Part shown: piece by piece, positions 9,746 through 20,006 of the stretch
Numbering within the stretch: position 1 is the first letter of the stretch
Layout of the letters: the number at the start of each line of letters is the position of its first letter
DNA from: Oscillospiraceae bacterium
GTDB taxonomy: Bacteria > Bacillota > Clostridia > Oscillospirales > Oscillospiraceae
DNA length: 64,000 bases
Assembly: GCA_902798545.1 (NCBI GenBank)
Contig: CADBWQ010000020.1
Span: forward strand, 1-64,000
Reading direction: 5' to 3'
Notes under the pieces: model-generated
Database searches by the model: none
Told to the model about the DNA's origin: nothing
What the model saw: only the letters and a program-made list of their open reading frames with translations
Made by a program: the position numbers and the translations under genes

Positions 9746-12157
9746 TCATTGCCTTACCGTCTCGCCGACGGCATCCTGAAAACGGGTTCTCTTCCTTTTT
9801 TCAGACGGAGATTTTACCGTTTCTTTTGGAGAGAAGACAAGCCCCAGGACCTCATCCGCATGCTCAACAGAGACGAAGTGCAGCTGGCTGCGTACCAGCG
9901 GATCAATGTCATCCAGGTCCGTTTCATTCTCTTTGGGAATGATAACCGTCTTGACTCCTGCCCGGAGTGCAGCCATGGTCTTCTCGCGCAGGCCACCGAT
10001 GGGCAGTACCCTGCCGCGAAGGCTGATCTCCCCCGTCATGGCAATATCGCCGCGAACCGGTCGGCCACTCAGTGCGGAAATGACCGCTATGCACATGGTG
10101 ATGCCTGCAGACGGTCCGTCCTTTGGGACGGCAGCTTCTGGGAAATGGATATGGATGTCTTTGTTTTTGTAGAATTCCGGGTCGATTCCCAGTCTTTCCG
10201 CCCGGCTGCGGATGTAGGTTATGGCCGCTCTAGCTGATTCTTTCATAACATCGCCAAGGTTGCCCGTCAGCTCCACCTTGCCCGTACCGCTCACGACAGC
10301 CGTCTCCACATCAAGAACTTCACCGCCGACAGATGTATACGCCAGCCCGCGCACCAGTCCGACTGCATCCGCGCTGCGCTGTTCATCCGGCTTAAAGCGT
10401 GCCGGTCCGAGCAGCTTCTCCAGCTTTTCCGGACGCACGGTGAGAGCTTTGAAGCGCTCTTCTGCGATTCCGCTTGCAGCTTTTCTGCAGAGTGCGGCAA
10501 TCTCACGCTCCAGCTGGCGCACACCGGATTCTCTGGTATAACCACGAATCAGCGCACGCACGGTATCATCGCTGACTTTCAGCTGTGCAGCCTTTAAGCC
10601 ATGCCGCTTTCTCTGTTTGGGGAGCAGATGCTGTTTTGCAATCTGGAGCTTTTCTTCATCGGTATAGCTGGTAAGTTCGATAACCTCCATGCGGTCGAGC
10701 AGTGCTCTGGGAATCGTCTCGGTCGTATTGGCTGTTGTGATAAAGAAAACTTCGGAGAGATCGAACGGGATTTCCAGGAAGTGATCTCGGAATGCTTTGT
10801 TCTGCTCCGGATCAAGCGCTTCCAGCAGAGCCGCGGAGGGATCGCCGCGATAGTCCGAGCCCAGTTTATCGATCTCATCCAGAACCATCAGCGGATTGCA
10901 GGTTTTTGCCTGAATGATCCCGTTGATAAGCCTGCCCGGCATGGATCCGATATAGGTCTTGCGATGTCCGCGTATCTCAGCCTCATCATGAATGCCGCCG
11001 AGTGAAACGCGCACAAGTTCCCTTCCTGTGGCGCGCGCAATGCTCATGGCGATGCTGGTCTTGCCGGTGCCCGGAGGTCCTACAAGGCACAGCATACCGC
11101 CCCTGACTTCCGGCGCCAACGTGCGGACAGCAAGGTATTCCAGGATTCTCTCCTTCACCTTCTCAAGTCCGTAGTGGTCCTCGTCCAGCATTTTTCTGGC
11201 CAGCGTCAGATCGGATATTTCTTCGCTCTTCTGTCCCCAGGGCAGCTCCAGGCAAATATCCAGATAGCTGCGCAGCACTGCCGCTTCGGAAGAGCCGAAC
11301 GCCTGTTTACGCAGGCGGCTCAGTTCTTTTTTCAGTTTTTCCCGTACTTCGTCCGGACAGGCCAGCTTTTGAATCCGCTCTTCGTAATCGGCAAAATCAT
11401 CAACCTGGTCCGTCTCCCCCAGTTCAGCCTGGATGGCACGGAGTTCCTCCCGCAGGAAGTACTCCCTCTGATTTTCCGCCATCTGCTCCTGTGCCTGAGA
11501 GGAGAGCTCCTGCTCGATGCGCAGAACCTGAACCTCATTCCGTATGATTCGGTTCAGCAGCGTGAACCGTTTGGTCGGATAGTCGCATTCCAGCACCTCC
11601 TGCTTATCCTCAGGATTGATCTGGAGATTCTGGGCAATAAAGAAGGCTATAAAATCCTGGTTGGGATGCGCAAGGATCGGCAGAATCTGAGCGGATGAGA
11701 TGTCCTTCGTCAGTTCAAGATACTCGTGAAACGCATCCAGGCAGCTGCGAACAGCCGCCTCTTTCCGTATTTCACTGATGCGTTCCTTTCGGTCCGGTCG
11801 TCTCTGCACCGCTGCAAAATAGACACCGTCCCGTTCCTCGATCGTCAGCGCTTCCGCCTGATACAGGCCCTCAACAATCAGCCGGCTGTAGCCCTGATTC
11901 AGCTGTCTGAGCAGCTGGCGGACCCGGCAGACCGTACCGATCGCGTGGATATCCTCAGGTTTCGGATCATCATCCTCCAGGTTTTTCTGCAGGCTCAGAA
12001 AGATCAGATGATCCCCACTGGCAGCGAGATCCGCTGCCTGGACCGAGGCGTTGCGCTCCACGTCGATCGAAAGGGTCATCTGCGGGAAGACCAGCAGTCC
12101 GCGCATAGCCAGCGTCGGCAGTGTCAGAATGTTGATTTGTTCATTTTCGTTGTTCAT
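9746..12157 (-). CDS. lon: ATP-dependent protease Lon
   Basis: Lon degrades misfolded and regulatory proteins in the cytoplasm. The 803-residue protein has the N-terminal LON domain, a coiled linker, an AAA module with Walker A GPPGTGKT near 360, and the protease domain. The catalytic dyad is Ser683 in DGPSAGIT and Lys726 in LREKTMAA, spaced as in E. coli Lon. A basic tail follows the protease domain. It sits between clpX and engB, with a perfect hairpin in the 66-base gap after clpX. Confidence 0.97.
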   Translation of the reverse strand: MNNENEQINILTLPTLAMRGLLVFPQMTLSIDVERNASVQAADLAASGDHLIFLSLQKNLEDDDPKPEDIHAIGTVCRVRQLLRQLNQGYSRLIVEGLYQAEALTIEERDGVYFAAVQRRPDRKERISEIRKEAAVRSCLDAFHEYLELTKDISSAQILPILAHPNQDFIAFFIAQNLQINPEDKQEVLECDYPTKRFTLLNRIIRNEVQVLRIEQELSSQAQEQMAENQREYFLREELRAIQAELGETDQVDDFADYEERIQKLACPDEVREKLKKELSRLRKQAFGSSEAAVLRSYLDICLELPWGQKSEEISDLTLARKMLDEDHYGLEKVKERILEYLAVRTLAPEVRGGMLCLVGPPGTGKTSIAMSIARATGRELVRVSLGGIHDEAEIRGHRKTYIGSMPGRLINGIIQAKTCNPLMVLDEIDKLGSDYRGDPSAALLEALDPEQNKAFRDHFLEIPFDLSEVFFITTANTTETIPRALLDRMEVIELTSYTDEEKLQIAKQHLLPKQRKRHGLKAAQLKVSDDTVRALIRGYTRESGVRQLEREIAALCRKAASGIAEERFKALTVRPEKLEKLLGPARFKPDEQRSADAVGLVRGLAYTSVGGEVLDVETAVVSGTGKVELTGNLGDVMKESARAAITYIRSRAERLGIDPEFYKNKDIHIHFPEAAVPKDGPSAGITMCIAVISALSGRPVRGDIAMTGEISLRGRVLPIGGLREKTMAALRAGVKTVIIPKENETDLDDIDPLVRSQLHFVSVEHADEVLGLVFSPKETVKSPSEKRKRTRFQDAVGETVRQ

Positions 12158-12181
12158 GGCTTTAAATTCTTTCCATCTTAT

Positions 12182-12212
12182 CTTATTCCCCCGCCGACAG
12201 CGGGGGAATAAG
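12182..12212 (-). repeat. GC-rich hairpin between clpX and lon
   Basis: A perfect 13-bp stem (12182-12194 with 12200-12212) with a 5-base loop lies between the clpX stop and lon start. No T-tract follows on either strand, so simple termination is unlikely. Confidence 0.65.
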
Positions 12213-12223
12213 GCTCTGTGTCT

Positions 12224-13483
12224 CTATCCTGCCAGATCTTTGGTTCTCAGGATGACCGGCTGTCCGTTCTCCCGAACACTGTCCTCGGTGATGATAACCT
12301 TCAGAATACCGGGATCGGACGGCACCGTATACATGATATCTGTCATAACAGATTCCATGATGCTGCGCAGGCCGCGGGCGCCGATTTTTCTTTCAATCGC
12401 GCGATCCGCAATGGCTTCCAGCGCCGCAGGCTCAAATACCAGCTCAATGCCGTCCATTTTCATCAGGGCTTCATATTGCTTGGTCATTGCGTTTCTGGGT
12501 TCTGTGAGGATTCTCACCAGATCATCCCGCTTGAGTGAATCCAGTGTTGCGACAACAGGGAGTCTTCCGATCAGTTCCGGGATAATACCGAACTTCAGAA
12601 GATCCTGCTGCTGCACCTGTTCAAACAGAGCTCCCAGATCCTTTTCCGCACCGCCGGTAATATCTGCGCCGAAGCCCATGCTTTTCTTTGTGGTCCGTCG
12701 TTCGATGATCTTGTCCAGGCCGTCAAATGCACCGCCGCAGATAAAGAGGATGTTCGTCGTGTCTACCTGGATGAACTCCTGATGGGGATGTTTCCGTCCA
12801 CCCTGCGGCGGAACATTGGCCACCGTCCCCTCCAGCAGCTTCAGCAGCGCCTGCTGAACTCCTTCGCCCGAGACATCTCTCGTAATGGAGGTGTTTTCAC
12901 TCTTTCTTGCAATCTTGTCGATCTCGTCGATATAGATGATTCCGCGCTGCGCGCGTTCAACATCGAAGTCCGCGGCCTGCAGGAGCTTGACAATGACGTT
13001 TTCCACATCCTCGCCAACATAACCGGCCTCTGTAAGTGTGGTCGCGTCCGCTATGGCAAAGGGAACATCCAGCATCTTCGCCATCGTCTGTGCAAACAGC
13101 GTCTTACCGCTTCCTGTAGGGCCGATCAGCAGGATGTTGCTCTTCTGCAGCTCGACATCATTTTTCGTATTTCTCAGGATCCGCTTATAGTGGTTGTATA
13201 CGGCAACAGAGAGCACCTTCTTCGCTCTCTCCTGTCCGATCACATACTCGTCCAGATTGCCTTTGATCTGAACCGGCTTCGGCAGGCGGTCGAAAACCAG
13301 CGGCAATCCGTCATATCCTGTCATCATCTCCGCATCCGGGCCGTTGCCGATGATGCTCATGCACATTCTCACACAGTCGTCACAGATATAGCTGCCGTTT
13401 CCGGCAATCAGCCGGTTTACCTGCCCCTGCGGTTTGCCGCAGAAAGAACAGCGAAGACTGCGTCTGTCATCATTTTTTGCCAT
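12224..13483 (-). CDS. clpX: ClpX, ATPase subunit of ClpXP
   Basis: ClpX unfolds substrates and feeds them to ClpP. The 419-residue protein has the N-terminal zinc-binding domain with Cys12, Cys15, Cys34 and Cys37, then an AAA module with Walker A GPTGSGKT near 122-129 and Walker [10 protein letters not shown]. The IGF-type loop that docks ClpP is expected in the [13 protein letters not shown] region. It lies immediately downstream of clpP in the same direction, separated by a hairpin. Confidence 0.97.
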   Translation of the reverse strand: MAKNDDRRSLRCSFCGKPQGQVNRLIAGNGSYICDDCVRMCMSIIGNGPDAEMMTGYDGLPLVFDRLPKPVQIKGNLDEYVIGQERAKKVLSVAVYNHYKRILRNTKNDVELQKSNILLIGPTGSGKTLFAQTMAKMLDVPFAIADATTLTEAGYVGEDVENVIVKLLQAADFDVERAQRGIIYIDEIDKIARKSENTSITRDVSGEGVQQALLKLLEGTVANVPPQGGRKHPHQEFIQVDTTNILFICGGAFDGLDKIIERRTTKKSMGFGADITGGAEKDLGALFEQVQQQDLLKFGIIPELIGRLPVVATLDSLKRDDLVRILTEPRNAMTKQYEALMKMDGIELVFEPAALEAIADRAIERKIGARGLRSIMESVMTDIMYTVPSDPGILKVIITEDSVRENGQPVILRTKDLAG

Positions 13484-13528
13484 TTATCTGTCTCCCAATC
13501 GGTCCGGGTCCATGCCCGGAATTTAGCT

Positions 13529-13565
13529 CAATATGGGGGAACACCTCGGGTGCTCCCCCATATTG
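13529..13565 (-). repeat. GC-rich hairpin between clpP and clpX
   Basis: A stem of about 16 bp with one mismatch (13529-13545 with 13549-13565) fills the clpP-clpX gap. It has no T-tract. Together with the hairpin before lon it may set the relative amounts of ClpP, ClpX and Lon by RNA processing; that is inference. Confidence 0.65.
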
Positions 13566-13570
13566 CTGAC

Positions 13571-14152
13571 TCAGCGTTTTGTAATCACCTGATCAATAAT
13601 GCCGTATTCCAATGCTTCTTCCGCTGTCATGAAATGGTCACGCTCGCAGTCGCGTTCAACCTCTTCCATCGTTTTGCCGGTGTTCGCAGCAAGGATTGCA
13701 TTCAGGCGCTGCTTGATCTTCAGGATCTGCTCAGCCTGAATCTGGATGTCCGTGCACTGTCCCCGGCTTCCGCCGGAGGGCTGATGAATCATGATTTCGC
13801 TGTTCGGAAGCGCAATGCGCTTTCCCTTTGCGCCGGAGGAGAGCAGAAACGCTCCCATCGACGCCGCCATTCCGATGCAGATGGTTGAGACGTCCGGCTT
13901 CACATACTGCATGGTATCGTAGATGGCAAGGCCTGCGCTTACGCTGCCGCCGGGACTGTTGATGTAGAACTGGATATCCTTGTCCGGATCCTCGGCTTCC
14001 AGGAAGAGCAGCTGTGCCACGATCAGGCTGGCTGTCGTGTCGTTGACTTCTTCCGAAAGCATAATGATTCTGTCATTCAGCAGTCTGGAGAAAATGTCAT
14101 AGGACCGTTCTCCGCGACTTGTCTGCTCAACAACATAAGGGATAAAACTCAT
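13571..14152 (-). CDS. clpP: ClpP protease subunit
   Basis: ClpP is the serine peptidase of ClpXP. The 193-residue protein has the nucleophile Ser98 in GMAASMGA and the general base His123 in MIHQPSGG, and keeps the standard length. Its ATG overlaps the tig stop as ATGA, so translation is probably coupled. The tig-clpP-clpX-lon order is standard in Firmicutes. Confidence 0.97.
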   Translation of the reverse strand: MSFIPYVVEQTSRGERSYDIFSRLLNDRIIMLSEEVNDTTASLIVAQLLFLEAEDPDKDIQFYINSPGGSVSAGLAIYDTMQYVKPDVSTICIGMAASMGAFLLSSGAKGKRIALPNSEIMIHQPSGGSRGQCTDIQIQAEQILKIKQRLNAILAANTGKTMEEVERDCERDHFMTAEEALEYGIIDQVITKR

Positions 14153-15510
14153 TCAGCCTGCTCCTCAGTCTGTACGGCTGCCTCAGCGGGCGCTTCTTCT
14201 GCGGGCTCTTCGGCCTTCACCTTGTCAGCGGCCTTTACAACTGCACTGTCGACGATCAGGTTCATGGCCTGCTCCTTCCTGAGTTCATTCTTCAGGAAGT
14301 CCTCGCCAAAATAGCGCTTGACATCATCAACCGTCGCCCCGACGCTCTCCGCGGTCTTCTCATAGTAGGCGCTCAGCTCTTCTTCCGTCGGCTCCAAGCC
14401 TTCTGCCTTGGCAACCGCTTCAAGGAGCAGTTCTGTCTTCACCTGGGCTTCTGCCGCCGGACGAACGGAGAACTTCAGGGTGTCTTCATTCATGCCGAAG
14501 AGCTTCAGTAGCTGCTCGCGGGTCATATCAGGCTGGTTCATGCCGAACTGTGAAGCATAGTTGCGCAGGAACTCATCAACCTTCTCTTCGAACATCACTT
14601 CGGGAATCTCTGCCGTCATCGCATCACATGCTTTGCGAATCACTTCATCCTTGAAGGAACTCTCCGCGGCATCATCCATGCGCTTCTGCAGACCGGCACG
14701 GAGGTCTGCCTTATACTCTTCAAATGTGTCAAACTCGGAAACGTCTTTCGCGAACTCGTCGTCCAGCTCCGGATACTCCGGTGCGCTGACTTCATTGCAG
14801 ACAATATGGAAGACAACCGCCTTGCCGGCCAGGTTCTCCGCATAGTTCTCGGGGAACGTGATATCGATATCCTTCTCCTCACCGGCGCTCATACCGACCA
14901 GCTGCTCCTCAAAACCGGGAACAAAGGAGTTGGAGCCGAGCTCAAGCGCGTGGCCTTCCGCCTTGCCGCCCTCGAACGGTTCGCCATTGAGAAAGCCTTC
15001 GAAATCAATATTGACGGTGTCACCCATCTCCGCGGGGCGCTCGACATTCAGCATGCGCGCATTGCGCTTCTGAACGTTTCTGATCTCATTATCGACGGTC
15101 TCATCCGCAACCGTCTCCTGCGTCTTCACAGCCTCAATGCCCTTGTACTCACCAAGCGTGACCTCCGGATAGGTGGTCACGTCGAAAGTGAATTCAACAC
15201 CCTTTTCCTCTGTGACATTGACATCGGAGATATGGGGCTGTCCGACAACACGGAGCTCGCCTTCCTTCACTCCGAGCTCATAAGCGCCGGGGGCCAGATC
15301 ATCCATGGCATCCTGATAAAAAACTTCCTTGCCATACATGCCCTCAATCACCTGGCGAGGCGCTTTCCCTTTGCGGAAGCCCGGAATATAGACATCCTTT
15401 TTGTTTTTCAAGTAAGCTCCGTTTACAGCCTTTTCAAATTCGGCTGCATCGGCAGCAACAGTGAAAACAGCGGAATTGTGCTCTTTTTTCTCAACATTCT
15501 TCAAAATCAT
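14149..15510 (-). CDS. tig: Trigger factor, ribosome-associated chaperone
   Basis: Trigger factor binds the ribosome exit and shields nascent chains. The 453-residue protein has the N-terminal ribosome-binding domain with the GFRKGKAP signature (about 35-42), a central FKBP-type prolyl isomerase domain (about 150-245) and a helical C-terminal domain with a Glu/Ala-rich tail. The start at 15510 was chosen for its GAGGAGG site and because the longer frame would begin inside the -35 element of the promoter at 15545-15573. Confidence 0.96.
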   Translation of the reverse strand: MILKNVEKKEHNSAVFTVAADAAEFEKAVNGAYLKNKKDVYIPGFRKGKAPRQVIEGMYGKEVFYQDAMDDLAPGAYELGVKEGELRVVGQPHISDVNVTEEKGVEFTFDVTTYPEVTLGEYKGIEAVKTQETVADETVDNEIRNVQKRNARMLNVERPAEMGDTVNIDFEGFLNGEPFEGGKAEGHALELGSNSFVPGFEEQLVGMSAGEEKDIDITFPENYAENLAGKAVVFHIVCNEVSAPEYPELDDEFAKDVSEFDTFEEYKADLRAGLQKRMDDAAESSFKDEVIRKACDAMTAEIPEVMFEEKVDEFLRNYASQFGMNQPDMTREQLLKLFGMNEDTLKFSVRPAAEAQVKTELLLEAVAKAEGLEPTEEELSAYYEKTAESVGATVDDVKRYFGEDFLKNELRKEQAMNLIVDSAVVKAADKVKAEEPAEEAPAEAAVQTEEQAE

Positions 15511-15544
15511 GGAATAAATCCTCCTCATCTGCACATGCTTTGGT

Positions 15545-15573
15545 ATCATAGCAGATTTCATCCGTAAAATCAA
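15545..15573 (-). promoter_or_regulatory. Promoter of the tig-clp-lon operon
   Basis: TTGATT (15573-15568) and TATGAT (15550-15545), 17-base spacer, minus strand. It lies 35 bases before the tig start codon. No CtsR-type heptad repeat is visible nearby. Confidence 0.65.
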
Positions 15574-15655
15574 TCATTAAATATGCAAATTTCGTTTCCT
15601 TTTTCAGGGCAGATTGGTCCTTTCATCTCTGTCTTCCTTCACAGACAGGCAGGAC

Positions 15656-17833
15656 TCAGTTTTCGATCTTTTTCCAGGCGGTTCTCCGCCGCACCTTCTT
15701 CGCCCGGTGCAGCTTCACGGGCAAACCCGGAATCAGGCTTGCCATCAGCCCTGTCGACAGGAATGCCGTGATCAGTGCGGACCAGCTGATTCCCCTTCCC
15801 ATTCGATACAGAAGGAACGCCGCCGAAAAAGCAAAGGCCTGACACAACAGGGTTGCAAGCACTGTGATCGCAATGTTCCTTTTCGTACCGAAGCTTGCGA
15901 TCGCCCCCGCCAGGGCAAGGATCGCGCATACGATCATCAGAATACTGGAATCAAATCGGTCCCGGTAGCTGTTTTCCGCCTGATCCGTATACTCTTCGAG
16001 CCATGTCTCGGACGCTGAGAGCAGATCGTCGCCATACTGTGTGCGCCGCTTGATTTCGCTTCTGGACAGCAGAGCCATTCTGAGGCCCTTTTCCCGTTCC
16101 TCTGCAGCCTTCTGGTCTTCCGTCTGCGCCGTCAGCTCCTTCAGCCTCTTCTCCTGCAGGTCCAGGTCTCTTTTTTCTCTGTCCAGCTCCTCAGCCTTTT
16201 TCTTCTGATCTTCTTTGGTGGCGTTGAGCTGCGCCTCTCCTTCCGCCAATGCCGCTTCTCCGGCTTCGATCTGTGCCCCGAGCTCGTCGATCGAATCCAG
16301 TGACAGTCCGCCAAAACCGCCGCTCATCTCTTCGCTGTCCAGCGAATTCATCATCTCATAGATTCTGTTCTCGATTTCATAGATCTGCAGCGGCATTTCA
16401 TCGACGATTCCCGTTGAGGCTTGAATTGCATATCGGTATCCGGTGCTCTGTGCCATAAGACCAGGCAGACGATTCGAAGCCTCCGGGCTGAGTTCTGTGC
16501 CGGATTCCCTGCTGATCATGCCAAGTCCCTGCTTGAAACCGATGATCTGCTCCTGTGCTGAACCGTCCGGAATCGCATCAAGGAGCGCGGAATATATTCC
16601 GGAATCCAAATCCGCCGGGCTGTACAGCACGCTCTCCAGCATGGCTCTCAGGTCTGTACCCATCAGCTCACTCAGGCCGGCGCCGGATGAAACGCCCATC
16701 TCATTCAGAGCGCTCTGCAGAGAGGTCAGTGTTTCTTCAACCTGGTACAGGGAGAACATAAGGGCTTCCATGTCTGCTCCGACTGTTCCAAAAGCCGACG
16801 ACTGCGATTCCGCCCACTCTATTTCCTCCAAAAGATCCCCTGCCGCATAGCTCAGGACTGACACTTCATCTTCCCCTGTCTGCGGGGACCTGTTTGTTGT
16901 ACTGTCCATACTCTTGGTCGCTTCCGGCAGATTTGCAGAACTGTTCTCCGGGAGGAACTCGTCAATGGTAAAAAGCGAAGCTTCATTCCCGCTCTCCGGT
17001 TCGTCTTCTGTGAGATCGAGACTCTCTGCTTCCCCGGGCGCAGGATCCGGTTTGCCCATCGCATCCCCCGGATCGATGCTCTCTTCCCCGGTTTTGACAG
17101 CCCCGGCGTCCTGCTCATTACTCCCGCTGTTTTCTCCTCCCCCCAGATCTGCGGATGGATCTCCTTCTGCTGTATTTCCCTTATCCGTCTCTTCCGGAAT
17201 GCTGTCCCCTTCTCCATCAACGTTTTCTGTCGGTATCATGTTTTCGAGATTCTGAAGATCTTCTTCCGCCGAAACAGCAAGATAGTTTGTTCCCGCTGCC
17301 TCAAACGCTTCCATCCTCTGCTCCAGGGCTTCCATCTCCGAAGGAAGCAGTGTCAGGTCCGCTCTCAGAATACCCAGCTCTTCAAGGATCACACCGATCT
17401 GGTTTTTCAGATCCTCAATCACATCTAAAATCGGCTGGAGCTTATTCAGCAGTTTAACGATCGTCTCATACTGCATCTTTCCGGCAGAAAGCGCAGCCCT
17501 GGCCTGAGCCATAGCCTCAATCCCCATCTGCAGTCCGCCGTTGGTCGCGGAATATGTTGCAAGCTCCGTCCGGTGATGGGAGGCGTCATTGTCATATTGT
17601 TTCTGCTGTGCTTCCAGATCATCATTCAGGTCTGAGTAGGAATCCTTATCCATGAGGAGGGCGCTGATTTCGCGGTAGTCGTCTATTTTCGTCTGCAGAT
17701 CCTGGATTTCCGCATCGTTCTTTCTGCGTTCCTTCGCCGCTGAACGCATCCCCAGGACGCCCGAAACCAGCATGGATAGGCTGATGAGCGCAAGGCACGC
17801 AGCCAGGAACCTTGTTAAGCCGGATGTTTTCAA
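15656..17833 (-). CDS. Large coiled-coil membrane protein of unknown function
   Basis: I do not recognise this 725-residue protein. It begins with a membrane segment (about 8-28) and has an extended coiled coil (about 30-185). A long acidic Ser/Gly/Pro-rich disordered stretch (about 195-330) follows, then more helical sequence, a second coiled coil (about 535-600) rich in charged heptads, and three hydrophobic segments near the C-terminus (about 640-700) before a basic end. The layout, long helical rods between membrane anchors, recalls YhgE/Pip-type or septation-ring proteins, but no motif settles this. It is transcribed alone and diverges from guaB. Confidence 0.75.
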   Translation of the reverse strand: MKTSGLTRFLAACLALISLSMLVSGVLGMRSAAKERRKNDAEIQDLQTKIDDYREISALLMDKDSYSDLNDDLEAQQKQYDNDASHHRTELATYSATNGGLQMGIEAMAQARAALSAGKMQYETIVKLLNKLQPILDVIEDLKNQIGVILEELGILRADLTLLPSEMEALEQRMEAFEAAGTNYLAVSAEEDLQNLENMIPTENVDGEGDSIPEETDKGNTAEGDPSADLGGGENSGSNEQDAGAVKTGEESIDPGDAMGKPDPAPGEAESLDLTEDEPESGNEASLFTIDEFLPENSSANLPEATKSMDSTTNRSPQTGEDEVSVLSYAAGDLLEEIEWAESQSSAFGTVGADMEALMFSLYQVEETLTSLQSALNEMGVSSGAGLSELMGTDLRAMLESVLYSPADLDSGIYSALLDAIPDGSAQEQIIGFKQGLGMISRESGTELSPEASNRLPGLMAQSTGYRYAIQASTGIVDEMPLQIYEIENRIYEMMNSLDSEEMSGGFGGLSLDSIDELGAQIEAGEAALAEGEAQLNATKEDQKKKAEELDREKRDLDLQEKRLKELTAQTEDQKAAEEREKGLRMALLSRSEIKRRTQYGDDLLSASETWLEEYTDQAENSYRDRFDSSILMIVCAILALAGAIASFGTKRNIAITVLATLLCQAFAFSAAFLLYRMGRGISWSALITAFLSTGLMASLIPGLPVKLHRAKKVRRRTAWKKIEN

Positions 17834-17880
17834 TCTGCCCCCCCCTTTCTCCAGTTACTCGACAGGTCAATTAGTAGTTT

Positions 17881-17889
17881 ATTATAACA
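17881..17889 (-). promoter_or_regulatory. Extended -10 promoter of the coiled-coil membrane gene
   Basis: TGTTATAAT reads on the minus strand 48 bases before the start codon. No good -35 is seen at 16-18 bases, so the extended -10 may compensate. Confidence 0.45.
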
Positions 17890-17970
17890 GACTTTTTACT
17901 GAAAAGTGTAAAAAACTTATGTACAGTTATGGGCAATTCGCAGAACATCGGAAAGCGGGCTCTTCTATTC

Positions 17971-17999
17971 TTGACAAAACATTTATTGCTCCCTATAAT
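17971..17999 (+). promoter_or_regulatory. Consensus promoter of the IMP dehydrogenase gene
   Basis: TTGACA (17971-17976) and TATAAT (17994-17999) with a 17-base spacer, a perfect sigma-A consensus. The start codon follows 45 bases later with AGGAG at 18033-18037, so there is no room for a purine riboswitch. Confidence 0.9.
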
Positions 18000-18044
18000 A
18001 TCCAAAATGTCGTTTTTACGGCGTAATATGAAAGGAGAGAATTC

Positions 18045-19550
18045 ATGGCTACCATCATCAATGAACCCGCCCATACTTTTAATGAGTATCTGCTTATTCC
18101 CGGCTATTCCTCCTCGAAATGCATTCCGGAGAATGTCTCCCTCAGGACGCCTCTTGTCAAATTTCGCAAGGGAGAAGAATCCGCCATCACAATGAACATT
18201 CCGATGGTATCTGCCATTATGCAGTCCGTTTCCGGTGATCGGCTCGCCGTAGCGCTCGCAACGGAAGGTGGTATTTCATTTATTTATGGTTCCCAGACGG
18301 TGGAAGATGAAGCTGCAATGGTTCGCCGAGCCAAAAGCTACAAAGCCGGCTTCGTCCGCAGTGATTCCAACATCAGCCCGGATGCCACCCTTCGCGATAT
18401 TCTCGCCCTGAAAGAAAAAACCGGTCACTCCACTGTGGCCGTAACGGAAGACGGTACTGCTGAAGGCAAGCTGATCGGCATCGTGACCAGCCGTGACTAT
18501 CGCGTCAGCCGCATGGAACCTTCCATGAAGGTCCGTGATTTCATGACTCCGTTTGAGAAGCTGGTATGTGCCAAAGAGGGCACAACCCTGAAGGAAGCCA
18601 ACGATATTATCTGGGATCATAAGCTCAATTCTCTTCCCATTATTGACGATAACGGCAGACTCTGCTACTTTGTCTTCCGCAAGGACTATGACACCCATAA
18701 GCAGAACCCGAATGAACTTCTGGATGCACATAAGCGCTATGTTGTCGGCGCCGGTATCAACACGCGTGACTACGAGACCCGTGTACCCGCGCTTATAGAA
18801 GCCGGTGCCGACGTGCTTTGCATCGACTCCTCCGAAGGCCACACAGACTGGCAGAAGTTCACCCTGGCCTGGATCCGCGAAAAATACGGTGACAGTGTCA
18901 AGGTCGGCGCGGGTAATGTCGTTGATGCGGCCGGCTTCCGCTTCCTTGCTGACTGCGGCGCAGATTTTGTCAAGGTCGGGATTGGCGGCGGGTCCATCTG
19001 CATCACCCGTGAGACCAAGGGAATCGGCCGCGGCCAGGCCACGGCGGTCATTGAGGTCTGTGCCGAGCGCGATCGCTATTATGAAGAGACCGGCATCTAT
19101 GTTCCCGTCTGCTCCGACGGCGGTATCGTCTATGACCACCATATCACCCTGGCGCTTGCCATGGGTGCGGACTTCGTCATGCTTGGCAGATATTTCGCCC
19201 GTTTCGACGAGAGCCCCACGAACCGTGTGAACATCGGCGGTACCTATTATAAAGAATACTGGGGTGAAGGCTCTGCCCGTGCCCGCAACTGGCAGCGTTA
19301 CGACATGGGCGGCGACAAGAAGCTCTCTTTTGAGGAAGGTGTCGACTCCTACGTTCCCTATGCAGGCAGTCTGAAGGACAATGTCGCGCTGACGCTGAGC
19401 AAAGTCCGTCACACCATGTGCAACTGCGGTGCACTGACGATTCCCGAGCTTCAGGAGAAAGCCGTTCTGACTCTGGTCTCCTCCACGAGTATCGTCGAAG
19501 GCGGCGCCCACGATGTCATCCAAAAGGATACCACACCGTCATTTAAATAA
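18045..19550 (+). CDS. guaB: IMP dehydrogenase, Tritrichomonas-like type
   Basis: IMPDH oxidises IMP to XMP, the committed step to GMP. The 501-residue protein has the barrel interrupted by a CBS pair (about 100-225). The catalytic loop reads [12 protein letters not shown] with Cys319, and the flap carries ARNWQRYD with the Arg-Tyr pair. From memory these segments, the N-terminal [14 protein letters not shown] and the [15 protein letters not shown] stretch match the Tritrichomonas foetus enzyme far better than standard bacterial GuaB (GIGPGSICTTR). That parasite gene has been proposed to be bacterial in origin. The gene stands alone with its own promoter and terminator. Confidence 0.95.
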   Translation: MATIINEPAHTFNEYLLIPGYSSSKCIPENVSLRTPLVKFRKGEESAITMNIPMVSAIMQSVSGDRLAVALATEGGISFIYGSQTVEDEAAMVRRAKSYKAGFVRSDSNISPDATLRDILALKEKTGHSTVAVTEDGTAEGKLIGIVTSRDYRVSRMEPSMKVRDFMTPFEKLVCAKEGTTLKEANDIIWDHKLNSLPIIDDNGRLCYFVFRKDYDTHKQNPNELLDAHKRYVVGAGINTRDYETRVPALIEAGADVLCIDSSEGHTDWQKFTLAWIREKYGDSVKVGAGNVVDAAGFRFLADCGADFVKVGIGGGSICITRETKGIGRGQATAVIEVCAERDRYYEETGIYVPVCSDGGIVYDHHITLALAMGADFVMLGRYFARFDESPTNRVNIGGTYYKEYWGEGSARARNWQRYDMGGDKKLSFEEGVDSYVPYAGSLKDNVALTLSKVRHTMCNCGALTIPELQEKAVLTLVSSTSIVEGGAHDVIQKDTTPSFK

Positions 19551-19580
19551 GCGATAAATATTATGTAAATCATATGTTTA

Positions 19581-19617
19581 AAACAGGACCGGGATCTGTT
19601 TCCCGGTTCTGTTTTCT
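19581..19617 (+). terminator. Terminator after guaB
   Basis: A 14-bp stem with one G-U pair (19581-19594 with 19601-19614) runs into TTTTCTT on the plus strand, 31 bases after the guaB stop. Confidence 0.85.
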
Positions 19618-19760
19618 TGCTATTCATTTCTGCGGGACTGCGTTTGCGTCCGTCTTGGAACAGGTTTCACGCTTTCGGAAGATGGATTGTATCCGCAAAC
19701 CATGTGATTCGTAACACAGGTTTCCGGCAATCATAATTCAAACTGATATTCTCAGGTCCC

Positions 19761-19811
19761 AAAAAACAGAATAAAGGTGAGGAACACGTTTAATTCCTCA
19801 CCTTTATTCTG
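19761..19811 (-). terminator. Terminator of tRNA-Ser
   Basis: A perfect 18-bp stem (19767-19784 with 19794-19811) with a 9-base loop is followed on the minus strand by TTTTTT (19766-19761). The stem begins at the base directly after the tRNA CCA end. Confidence 0.92.
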
Positions 19812-19903
19812 TGGCGCAGAAGGAGGGATTTGAACCCTCGCGTGCTTTTTAGACACCTACTCCCTTAGCAGGGGAGCCCCTTCGGCCTCTTGGGTACTTC
19901 TGC
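19812..19903 (-). tRNA. tRNA-Ser (anticodon GCU)
   Basis: The transcript folds with acceptor GCAGAAG/CTTCTGC, discriminator G and an encoded CCA. The anticodon arm CTCCC-CTGCTAA-GGGAG gives anticodon GCT. A long variable arm, typical of serine tRNAs, and a T-arm with GGTTCAAATCC are present. It reads AGC and AGU codons. It is a single tRNA gene with its own promoter and terminator. Confidence 0.95.
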
Positions 19904-19921
19904 AAGGCTGAATGCTCAGAT

Positions 19922-19950
19922 ACTATAGCACAAAGCCGGTGCCCTGTCAA
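19922..19950 (-). promoter_or_regulatory. Promoter of tRNA-Ser
   Basis: TTGACA (19950-19945) and TATAGT (19927-19922), 17-base spacer, 19 bases before the mature tRNA 5' end. Confidence 0.85.
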
Positions 19951-20006
19951 GAAAAAGCTCGCTGTCTTTTCTGTTTTTCTTTCTGCTCGCGCCCCATGTC
20001 ATCGAC

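Noticed and set aside
17834-18044. Purine or guanine riboswitch before IMP dehydrogenase
   Set aside because: The consensus promoter lies only 45 bases before the start codon, too close for an aptamer, and no aptamer core is present.
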